Of a DNA stretch of 8,506 nt, positions 1-5,674 are shown one piece after another. Position numbers and translations under genes: made by a program. A model generated the notes under the pieces. It ran no database searches. It worked only from the letters and a program-made list of their open reading frames with translations, and was not told where the DNA came from. This stretch comes from Thioalkalivibrio sp. (GTDB lineage: Bacteria > Pseudomonadota > Gammaproteobacteria > Ectothiorhodospirales > Ectothiorhodospiraceae). Position 1 is the stretch's first letter. Each line of letters opens with the position of its first letter. The stretch lies in contig JAGTVE010000191.1 in the NCBI GenBank assembly GCA_018224485.1, forward strand, positions 1-8,506, written 5' to 3'.

Positions 1-237
1 AAGCCATCCAGGGCCACGTTACGGACGCAGGCGGAACGCGCACATACGAGCTAGTGCGTAGTGTCGTTGAGCGCCCCGCTGGGCATGATGTTCGGAAACA
101 TGAAGGGTCCGGCCCGTTCGCGTCGCGATATGTCGATTGCGTTTCCGTGGTGATCCGGGCTGCGTAGCGCGGGTCCCCCGATCGCGCGCAACGAACCGCT
201 TCAGCCGTCAACCGGTCCCGAACAACAGGAGAATCCG
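1..237. other. Leader region upstream of gnd, no convincing gene
   Basis: No recognisable gene lies here. One + strand frame is open from base 3 to a TAG at 165-167 (54 codons, beginning AIQGHVTDAGG and ending VSVVIRAA), so it could be the 3' end of a gene entering from the left. Only 34 of its 54 codons end in G or C, visibly fewer than in the genes downstream, and I recognise no family, so chance is as likely. I see no clear sigma70 promoter. The only firm signal is the ribosome site AGGAGA at 227-232, five bases before the gnd start. A small ATGTT/AACAT inverted repeat (88-92, 97-101) is too short to interpret. Confidence 0.3.
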
Positions 238-1254
238 ATGCAACTTGGCATGATTGGTCTTGGAAGGATGGGTGCCGACATGGTGCGCCGACTGCAGCGT
301 GATGGTCATCAATGTGTTGTCTTCGATCAGTCTCCGGAAGCGGTGGAGGCCCTGGTGCAGGAGCACGCCGTCGGCGCTTCATCTCTATCCGACCTGGTGG
401 AAAAGCTGGAAAGACCCCGTGTGATCTGGATGATGATTCCAAGCGTGTTCGTGGAGCCGCTGATCGGGGAGCTCCGGCCCCTCCTGGAGCCCGGGGACAT
501 CCTCGTCGATGGTGGCAATTCCTACTATGTCGACGACATCCGGCTTGCGAAGGGACTCGCGCAACAGGGAGTCCACTTCGTGGATTGCGGCACCAGCGGG
601 GGTGTCAAGGGCCTGGAGCGCGGCTATTGCCTGATGATCGGCGGGCCGGGGCCGGCGGTGACGCATCTCGACCCCGTATTCAAGACGCTGGCGCCGGGGA
701 TCGGTGACATCCCGAGAACGCCCGGGCGGGAGGGGATCGGCGGGACGGCCGAGCAGGGCTACCTGCATTGCGGGCCGAGCGGTGCCGGCCACTTCGTGAA
801 AATGGTGCACAACGGGATCGAATACGGTCTGATGGCCGCCTATGCGGAGGGGATGAACGTCCTGGCGCACGCGAACGTGGGGAAAAGGGAACACGCCCGG
901 GACGCCGAGACCGCGCCCTTGCGCAATCCCGAGGACTTCCAGTTCGATCTGAATCTTCGGGACGTTGCCGAGGTGTGGCGGCGGGGCAGCGTGGTCTCCT
1001 CCTGGCTGCTCGACCTGACCGCGGCGGCTCTTGCCCAGGACCCCGCGCTGAGGGACTTCGAGGGCCGGGTCTCGGACTCCGGCGAGGGACGATGGACGAT
1101 CCGGGCGGCGGTCGATCAGGCCGTGCCGACACCGGTGCTGTCCACGGCATTGTATTCGCGCTTCCGCTCCCGCGGCGAGGCGGAGTTTGCCGACAAGCTG
1201 CTGTCCGCGATGCGGTTCCAGTTTGGTGGTCACCAGGAGAAGGCGGGGGATTGA
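238..1254 (+). CDS. gnd: 6-phosphogluconate dehydrogenase, decarboxylating (YqeC/GndA type, probably NAD-preferring)
   Basis: Predicted cytosolic enzyme that oxidatively decarboxylates 6-phosphogluconate to ribulose 5-phosphate in the oxidative pentose phosphate pathway. The N-terminal Rossmann domain carries GLGRMG at residues 7-12. The substrate-binding signature VDCGTSGGVKGLERGYC spans about 115-131. The catalytic segment GPSGAGHFVKMVHNGIEYG (179-197) supplies K188, H191, N192 and E195. The all-helical C-terminal domain contains WRRGSVVSSWLLDL and ends with a QFGGH motif. At 338 aa it matches the short YqeC-like class rather than the roughly 470-aa NADP enzymes. Acidic D30 at the end of the second beta strand, in place of the NADP-type Asn-Arg-Thr, suggests NAD preference (inference). 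The start is supported by AGGAGA at 227-232, five bases upstream. A hydrophilic stretch at about 214-236 is, as I recall, shared by some family members. No glucose-6-phosphate dehydrogenase gene is visible nearby. Confidence 0.93.
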   Translation: MQLGMIGLGRMGADMVRRLQRDGHQCVVFDQSPEAVEALVQEHAVGASSLSDLVEKLERPRVIWMMIPSVFVEPLIGELRPLLEPGDILVDGGNSYYVDDIRLAKGLAQQGVHFVDCGTSGGVKGLERGYCLMIGGPGPAVTHLDPVFKTLAPGIGDIPRTPGREGIGGTAEQGYLHCGPSGAGHFVKMVHNGIEYGLMAAYAEGMNVLAHANVGKREHARDAETAPLRNPEDFQFDLNLRDVAEVWRRGSVVSSWLLDLTAAALAQDPALRDFEGRVSDSGEGRWTIRAAVDQAVPTPVLSTALYSRFRSRGEAEFADKLLSAMRFQFGGHQEKAGD

Positions 1255-1280
1255 CCTTCCGCCGCAGACACCGAAGGTGC

Positions 1281-1285
1281 GGAGG
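1281..1285 (+). promoter_or_regulatory. Ribosome binding site deciding the start of the TVP38 protein
   Basis: GGAGG lies nine bases before the ATG at 1295. The same frame opens further upstream, with an ATG at 1187 inside gnd, but the residues that would be added are basic and cysteine-rich and do not resemble the family. An in-frame ATG at 1304 with AGGAG at 1288-1292 (11-base spacing) is a less likely alternative start. Confidence 0.6.
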
Positions 1286-1294
1286 CCAGGAGAG

Positions 1295-1981
1295 ATGCAG
1301 CGGATGGACTGGGGGTTCAAAACGGCCGTACTGCTGGCTCTGTCTGTCCTGATGGTCGTTCTGTGGGTCTTTCTTCGCGAGATGGGCATGCCGGCATCCC
1401 TGTCGACGGCGGCTCTTTCCCAGTGGCTGGAGGGCCTGGGGCCATGGGCCCCGGTACTGCTGATGGGCATGATGATCCTCGCGGTGGTGGTCGGTCCGAT
1501 CCCGACACTTCCGATCAGTGCCACCTCGGGACTTGCCTTCGGTCTGGTCGGCGGCACCGCCGTCGCGGCCTGCGGGGCGCTGATCGGTGCGATGATCGCC
1601 TTCTGGGCTGCCCGTCTCCTGGGACGCGACGTGGTCTGCAGGTACCTGGAGGAGAATCCGCTCTTTGGCGGCGGGCAATCCCAGAATCTCCTGTTCTGGA
1701 TCGTCCTGGTCACACGGCTTGTGCCCCTGTTCTCGTTCGCACTGGTCAGTTACGCGGCCGGCGTCACCGCGATCAGCGCCTGGCGGTTTGCGGTCGCGTC
1801 GTTGATCGGCATGCTGCCTATGACCGTGGTATTCGCGGGTCTGGGGCAAACCCTCGAGGTGCATCCGGTTTTGACCGTGGTGGCCGCCGGTGTGTTGCTG
1901 GTGACCATGACATTCCTGCCCTATTACCTCAACCGGGAGCAGGGCGTCCGGCTCGCCCGCTGGCTGGGTCGCGACGCTTAG
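1295..1981 (+). CDS. TVP38/TMEM64 (DedA-like, VTT domain) inner-membrane protein
   Basis: A 228-aa polytopic membrane protein of the TVP38/TMEM64 family, related to bacterial YdjX/YdjZ and more distantly to DedA. Related DedA proteins have been linked to lipid-carrier flipping and membrane homeostasis; the substrate of this one is unknown. Hydrophobic segments lie at about 9-27, 50-67, 76-105 (probably re-entrant plus a helix), 132-158, 163-183 and 190-210. The VTT-domain hallmarks are visible: GPIPTLPISATSGLAFG at 67-83 and VTRLVPLFSFALVSYAAG at 139-156, with the conserved R141 and P144. The gene begins 40 bases after the gnd stop on the same strand, so it may be cotranscribed, although a functional tie to sugar-phosphate metabolism is not evident. 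The family assignment is firm; the biochemical role is not. Confidence 0.88.
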   Translation: MQRMDWGFKTAVLLALSVLMVVLWVFLREMGMPASLSTAALSQWLEGLGPWAPVLLMGMMILAVVVGPIPTLPISATSGLAFGLVGGTAVAACGALIGAMIAFWAARLLGRDVVCRYLEENPLFGGGQSQNLLFWIVLVTRLVPLFSFALVSYAAGVTAISAWRFAVASLIGMLPMTVVFAGLGQTLEVHPVLTVVAAGVLLVTMTFLPYYLNREQGVRLARWLGRDA

Positions 1982-2029
1982 AAGTCATGCGGCAGTCAGG
2001 ATGTAGCCAGACTCAAGCGGTTTGCGGTT

Positions 2030-2060
2030 TTGGCCTAGACCCGGCCGGCCGGGTTATCCT
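2030..2060 (+). promoter_or_regulatory. Weak promoter-like element upstream of the histidine kinase
   Basis: TTGGCC (2030-2035) and TATCCT (2055-2060) are separated by 19 bases and resemble degenerate -35 and -10 hexamers. The A+T-containing TATCCT stands out from its GC-rich surroundings and lies 31 bases before the kinase start. The spacing is longer than ideal and neither hexamer is a good match, so this is only a suggestion. Confidence 0.2.
2039..2054. repeat. Perfect 16-bp palindrome (possible operator or weak terminator stem)
   Basis: ACCCGGCCGGCCGGGT reads identically on both strands. It lies 57 bases after the TVP38 stop and ends directly against TATCCTTTCC. As DNA it could be a regulator site overlapping a promoter spacer. 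As RNA it could fold as a 6-bp ACCCGG/CCGGGT stem with a CCGG loop followed by a mildly T-rich stretch, which would be a weak terminator for the upstream genes. CCGG-rich palindromes also arise by chance in GC-rich DNA. Confidence 0.4.
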
Positions 2061-2091
2061 TTCCCCACAAGCACTGCAAGGCCGCCGTTCC

Positions 2092-3144
2092 ATGATCCTG
2101 ATTGAATCGCTTGGGCCCGCGAGGGAGAGCGTGGTGAAGCTCTTCGAGGAGCTCTATGACCCGGCCCTCCTGATCGATCCGGAAAAGGGGGTCTTCGTGG
2201 GCGCCAATAGCGCGGCTTGTGAATTCCTCGGGTATACCCCGGAGGAGTTGGCCACATTGAGCCCGACGGAGATTCACCCGCACGAGATACCGCGGCTGGA
2301 TGCCTTCCTGTTCGCCGTTCGGGAGCAGGGGCGCTGGAAAGCGGACGACCTTTCCTGTCGAACCAAGCTCGGAAACCTGGTTCCCGCTCAGGTACGCGCG
2401 ACGCTGGTCCACATATCCGATCGCGAGTACGTGCTGTCGGTGGTGCACGACCGCCGCGAGGCCGAATTGGCCGAACTGGGGCGGTCGATCCGCAAGCTCA
2501 CCCACGACCTGCGCAATACCATGGTCTCCTCGCGGCTGATGAGCGACCGCCTGCGGCGGCACGAGGATCCCCTGGTCAGGCAAAGTGCGGATCTGATTGC
2601 CAGATCGGTGGATCGTGCGGTCCGGATGTGCCAGCAGACACTCGAGGTGGGCAGTGCTCAGGAGGGCAAGCCCCGGCGCGAACGCTTCATGCTCTCCGAC
2701 CTGATGGCCGAGCTGAATGCCGCGATCGGACCGCGCGAGGTGGCGGGAGTGGAGATGAAGGCTCCGAACGCCGAAGAGATCGAACTCGATGCCGACTTCG
2801 ACCAGGTCTTCCGGATCCTGACGAACCTGATACGGAATGCGATGGCCGCCGGCAGCCGCCACATCCGTGTCACCGGCTCGCGAGCGGGCAACCAGACCGT
2901 GATCGACTGTGAGGACGACGGGCCCGGGCTCCCGGAGTCCCTTCAGGGCTGTCTGTTTGCCGAGAAGGGCACCGGCCGGGGCACCGGGGGCGCGGGCCTC
3001 GGCCTCGCCATTGCCTGGGAACTCGCGCGCAACCACGGCGGTGACCTGACGGTGCGTGAGACGGGCCCGACGGGCACCGTGTTCCGTCTGCTGCTGCCCG
3101 ATCGGTCCGGTGTGCCGGAAATCCCCGGAGAGGCCGTGCCCTGA
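2092..3144 (+). CDS. Soluble PAS-domain sensor histidine kinase
   Basis: A 350-aa predicted cytoplasmic histidine kinase with no membrane segment. An N-terminal PAS domain spans about 15-120 (LLIDPEKGVFVGANSAACEFLGYT at about 27-49 is a typical PAS start). A dimerisation/phosphoacceptor helix follows, with the candidate phosphorylated H138 in LTHDLRN. A HATPase domain covers about 230-336: N box ILTNLIRNAMAAGS at 242-255, G1 box DDGPG at 275-279, and G2 box GGAGLGLAIAWELARNHGG at 299-317. The phosphoacceptor motif reads HDLRN rather than the common HELRTP. The ATG at 2092 is chosen because the PAS domain begins soon after it and AAGG (2078-2081) lies ten bases upstream; no strong ribosome site is present and the frame is open further upstream. 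No response regulator is adjacent, so its partner and signal are unknown. Confidence 0.85.
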   Translation: MILIESLGPARESVVKLFEELYDPALLIDPEKGVFVGANSAACEFLGYTPEELATLSPTEIHPHEIPRLDAFLFAVREQGRWKADDLSCRTKLGNLVPAQVRATLVHISDREYVLSVVHDRREAELAELGRSIRKLTHDLRNTMVSSRLMSDRLRRHEDPLVRQSADLIARSVDRAVRMCQQTLEVGSAQEGKPRRERFMLSDLMAELNAAIGPREVAGVEMKAPNAEEIELDADFDQVFRILTNLIRNAMAAGSRHIRVTGSRAGNQTVIDCEDDGPGLPESLQGCLFAEKGTGRGTGGAGLGLAIAWELARNHGGDLTVRETGPTGTVFRLLLPDRSGVPEIPGEAVP

Positions 3145-3201
3145 GCCGCGACGCGGTCAGTGGCCCGTGCCGCCGGGAGAGAGGTTCCGCAGCCCCGCGA
3201 T

Positions 3202-3221
3202 CTATGGGTTATTACCAATAG
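3202..3221. promoter_or_regulatory. Operator-like 20-bp dyad upstream of the AhpD-like gene
   Basis: The sequence fits the symmetric pattern CTATnGGTnATnACCnATAG: eight of ten base pairs match between the half-sites, with two mismatched pairs. It is an A+T-rich island in a GC-rich gap, 58 bases before the gene at 3280 and after the kinase stop at 3144, which suits a dimeric repressor or activator site. The GGT/ACC core recalls FadR/PdhR-type GntR operators, but the central spacing here is four bases instead of three, so I do not assign a regulator family. No regulator gene is adjacent. Confidence 0.42.
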
Positions 3222-3267
3222 TGGCCACCGCCGCCAGAGGGCATGCTTCCAGTGAACCATGTTCACC

Positions 3268-3273
3268 GGGAGG
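3268..3273 (+). promoter_or_regulatory. Ribosome binding site deciding the start of the AhpD-like gene
   Basis: GGGAGG lies six bases before the ATG at 3280. An in-frame ATG at 3259 would place this Shine-Dalgarno sequence inside the gene and has no comparable site of its own, so 3280 is preferred. Confidence 0.7.
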
Positions 3274-3279
3274 CGCCGG

Positions 3280-3795
3280 ATGGAGAATCCAGCCGGGCAC
3301 GAGACCCGCAGCATCCTGCAGGAAGTCGCTGCCACCTTCGACGACAACGTTCCGAACCTGTACCGGATGCTTGCGCGCAGCCAGGTCGCTCTGACCGCCT
3401 TCGTGCGCTTCGAGGATATCCTGGAACGCCATGGACGCCTCAGTCGGGACGAGCAGGCCATCGTCGCCCTCGAGGTGGCGATGAGCAACCGGTGCAATTA
3501 CTGCCGCGGCGTGATGTCACGCGAGGCACGGGAGGCCGGGGTCGCCGCCGATACCGTGACCGCGGTGGTGCATGGCCTCGAGCCGATGGAACCTCGCTAC
3601 CGTTTTCTGGTGGACGCGACGCGCCGGCTGATGGCGGATTCCGGCAATCTCGGTCAGGCCGAGGTCGTGCTGTTCGAGGAAAGGGGCGTGCCCTTCGACG
3701 AACTGCTGGAGATCGTCTCGATCATCGCCGCCTTTACGCTGGCGACCTATGCCAACAACCTCTCGCGTACCCGCATCGATCCCGAGTACCGCTGA
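3280..3795 (+). CDS. AhpD-like / carboxymuconolactone decarboxylase family protein
   Basis: A 171-aa, all-helical predicted cytoplasmic protein of the AhpD-like superfamily, whose members include the alkylhydroperoxidase partner AhpD and 4-carboxymuconolactone decarboxylase. The core lies at about 55-85: LSRDEQAIVALEVAMSNRC followed by NYCRGVMSREAREAG. The redox pair C72-x2-C75 is kept. In AhpD the CxxC is followed three residues later by a His and preceded twelve residues earlier by a Glu that relay protons; by this spacing the positions here are M79 and A60. E58 and E65 are nearby but out of register. Peroxidase activity of the classic kind is therefore doubtful, although thiol redox chemistry remains possible. 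The gene stands alone, 135 bases after the kinase, behind an operator-like dyad and a strong ribosome site. No ahpC or protocatechuate-pathway gene is nearby. Confidence 0.82.
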   Translation: MENPAGHETRSILQEVAATFDDNVPNLYRMLARSQVALTAFVRFEDILERHGRLSRDEQAIVALEVAMSNRCNYCRGVMSREAREAGVAADTVTAVVHGLEPMEPRYRFLVDATRRLMADSGNLGQAEVVLFEERGVPFDELLEIVSIIAAFTLATYANNLSRTRIDPEYR

Positions 3796-3814
3796 ATCCC
3801 CGGGTACCACGGAG

Positions 3815-3841
3815 TCCAGGCGTTGCAGCGTCTGGAACGCC
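3815..3841 (+). repeat. Two overlapping, mutually exclusive hairpins after the AhpD-like gene
   Basis: TCCAGGCG (3815-3822) can pair with CGTCTGGA (3829-3836), giving an 8-bp stem with one G-T pair and a TTGCAG loop. GGCGTT (3819-3824) can instead pair with AACGCC (3836-3841), giving a 6-bp stem. The two cannot form together. The structure begins 20 bases after the stop codon at 3795 and may act as a terminator or mRNA-end stabiliser, but no T tract follows, so an intrinsic terminator is not established. Confidence 0.3.
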
Positions 3842-3892
3842 GATCCGGTGTCGCGCAGCCGGCGGCCCCTGGCCTGCGTGGTAACCCGTATG

Positions 3893-3919
3893 TTCCGGCC
3901 CTGCCCACGGCGCTAGCCT
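3893..3919 (+). promoter_or_regulatory. Weak promoter-like element upstream of the three-gene metabolic cluster
   Basis: TTCCGG (3893-3898) and TAGCCT (3914-3919) are spaced by 15 bases, 81 bases before the ATG at 4001. The cluster needs a promoter in this 205-base gap, and TAGCCT is the best -10-like hexamer I can find. The short spacing and poor matches keep this tentative. Confidence 0.18.
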
Positions 3920-4000
3920 GAACTGCGAGTATGCGGGCTCCGGTAGGCGGGGTCCGGGAATCGTGGGTGCGGACCTGCACGATCGAGCCGGAGGGATGGC

Positions 4001-5674
4001 ATGTACGTCGGATTCCTGGTTTTTGCGGGCGCCGCCTCGCTGCTGCTGGCGGTGGGATGGTGGCTCTGGCCGCCGGTGCTCTGGGCCGGTGTGGTGATCG
4101 TCCCGCTGCTGGCTGTGGGATTGCACGACCTGCTGCAGGCGCGCCACTCGATCCGGCGCAATTTCCCGTTGTTCGGCCGCGGCCGCTGGATGATGGAGGC
4201 GGTGCGACCATTCATTCGCCAGTATTTCGTGGAGTCGGATACCGACGGTGCGCCGATCAACCGGATGTTTCGCAGCATCGTGTACCAGCGGGCCAAGGGC
4301 GAGCTGGAGACCGTGCCCTTCGGTACCCGGGTGAGCGTCTATCGCGACGGCTACGAGTGGATCGGCCACTCGGTGGCGGCGATTCGCGCCTCCGACGTGC
4401 TCGACCTGCGGGTCGACATCGGCGGGCCGGAATGCACCCGGCCGTATCGCGCCAGCATCCTGAACATCTCGGCAATGAGCTTCGGTTCGCTGAGCCGCAA
4501 TGCGATCCTGGCCCTGAACCGGGGCGCATCAATCGGCGGGTTTGCCCACAACACCGGCGAGGGCGGGCTGGCACCGTATCACCTGGAGCACGGCGGCGAT
4601 CTCGTGTGGCAGGTCGGAACCGGCTATTTCGGCTGCCGGGATACGCGCGGTCGTTTCTCCCCCGAGGCCTTTGCGGAAAAGGCGGTCCTTCCATCCGTGC
4701 GGATGATCGAGATCAAGCTCTCGCAGGGCGCGAAGCCCGGACACGGCGGCATCCTTCCGGCAGAGAAGAACACCCCGGAGATCGCCGCGATACGGGGTGT
4801 GGAACCCGGCACCATCGTTGACTCGCCGCCCGTGCACAGCGCCTTCGATTCGCCGATCGGCCTGCTGGAGTTCGTCGCCCGGCTGCGTGAACTCTCGGGC
4901 GGCAAGCCGGTTGGCTTCAAGCTGGCGATCGGTCGTGAAAGCGAGTTCGTCGCCATCTGCAAGGCGATGACGGTCACCGGCATCCTGCCGGATTTCATTA
5001 CCGTGGACGGCGGAGAGGGCGGCACCGGCGCCGCGCCGCTCGAATACACGAACTCGGTGGGCATGCCGCTGCGCGAGGCGGTGGCCTTTGTCGACGACTG
5101 CCTGACCGGCTTCGGCGTCCGCGGCTCGATCCGGGTGATCGCCTCCGGCAAGGTGCTCACGGCCTTTCACCTGGTGAAGAACCTTGCGGTCGGGGCCGAC
5201 CTCTGCAACAGCGCCCGCGGCATGATGCTGGCGCTCGGGTGCGTGCATTCGCTGATCTGCAACACCAACCACTGTCCTTCCGGCGTAGCGACGCAGGATC
5301 CGCGGCTCTATCGGGGTCTTGTCGTGACCGACAAGGCGGCGCGCGTTGCGCAGTTTCACCAGAAGACGGTGCACGCCACCGCCGAGCTGATCGCCTCCGC
5401 GGGCCTGTTTCACACCTCGGAACTGACCCGTACCCACATCTTCCGGCGGGTCGATCAATTCCAGGTCAGGCGTTACGACGAGATCTTTCCCTACGTGGCG
5501 CCCGAGGCGCTACGCGACCCGGCAACGGCACCGGCTGCATTCGCGATGCATCTCGAGGAGGCCGATCCCGAACAATTCATGCCACGCCACTGCCTGACGA
5601 GGACAGACGATCCCTGCGGGGATCCACACCGCCCGTGCGAGACACGGGAATACGAGGGTATAGACCGCTTATGA
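4001..5674 (+). CDS. Membrane-anchored FMN-binding glutamate synthase domain protein (YerD-like)
   Basis: A 557-aa protein homologous to the FMN-binding synthase domain of glutamate synthase, but without the N-terminal glutaminase domain and the C-terminal beta-helix domain of full GltB. Two hydrophobic segments at about 4-20 and 24-42 should anchor it in the membrane. Core motifs include ISAMSFGSLS (156-165), NTGEGG (184-189), KLSQGAKPGHGG (239-250) and TVDGGEGGTGAAP (334-346). C414-x5-C420-x4-C425, followed by PSGVATQDP, matches the cysteine spacing of the glutamate synthase 3Fe-4S cluster. The C-terminal tail has three more cysteines (531, 539, 546). GGAGG at 3990-3994, six bases upstream, fixes the start. 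Its last four bases overlap the start of the acetolactate-synthase-like gene (ATGA), implying translational coupling. The reaction is unknown: it may use glutamate and 2-oxoglutarate or another substrate, with electrons from an unidentified partner. Confidence 0.88.
   Translation: MYVGFLVFAGAASLLLAVGWWLWPPVLWAGVVIVPLLAVGLHDLLQARHSIRRNFPLFGRGRWMMEAVRPFIRQYFVESDTDGAPINRMFRSIVYQRAKGELETVPFGTRVSVYRDGYEWIGHSVAAIRASDVLDLRVDIGGPECTRPYRASILNISAMSFGSLSRNAILALNRGASIGGFAHNTGEGGLAPYHLEHGGDLVWQVGTGYFGCRDTRGRFSPEAFAEKAVLPSVRMIEIKLSQGAKPGHGGILPAEKNTPEIAAIRGVEPGTIVDSPPVHSAFDSPIGLLEFVARLRELSGGKPVGFKLAIGRESEFVAICKAMTVTGILPDFITVDGGEGGTGAAPLEYTNSVGMPLREAVAFVDDCLTGFGVRGSIRVIASGKVLTAFHLVKNLAVGADLCNSARGMMLALGCVHSLICNTNHCPSGVATQDPRLYRGLVVTDKAARVAQFHQKTVHATAELIASAGLFHTSELTRTHIFRRVDQFQVRRYDEIFPYVAPEALRDPATAPAAFAMHLEEADPEQFMPRHCLTRTDDPCGDPHRPCETREYEGIDRL

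Noticed and set aside
88..101. ATGTT-CGGA-AACAT inverted repeat as an operator
   Set aside because: Five-base arms are expected by chance in a region this size, and it lies about 140 bases from the nearest start with no promoter.
3..167. Possible 3' end of a gene entering from the left edge
   Set aside because: Only 54 codons, 34 of them ending in G or C, and no recognisable family; not supported enough to call a gene.
385..1713. Long open frame on the - strand (442 codons) opposite gnd and the TVP38 gene
   Set aside because: Its translation is rich in Arg, Pro and His with no recognisable motif, and it runs opposite two genes with clear family motifs; typical antisense shadow in GC-rich DNA.
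2035..3036. Open frame on the - strand (333 codons) opposite the histidine kinase
   Set aside because: No family motif, while the + strand encodes PAS, H, N and G boxes in order.
3146..3156. CCGCG-A-CGCGG inverted repeat just after the kinase stop as a terminator
   Set aside because: The one-base loop cannot fold as drawn and no T tract follows.
3931..4821. Open + strand frame (296 codons) overlapping the start of the GltS-like gene
   Set aside because: The composition is Arg/Gly/Pro-rich with no motif, and the overlapping frame from 4001 has unmistakable glutamate synthase motifs and a good ribosome site.
4001..5674. N-methylglutamate synthase subunit (MgsC) or full glutamate synthase
   Set aside because: No mgsA/mgsB or gltD partner is adjacent, and the two N-terminal membrane helices and lack of a glutaminase domain fit the YerD-like class better.
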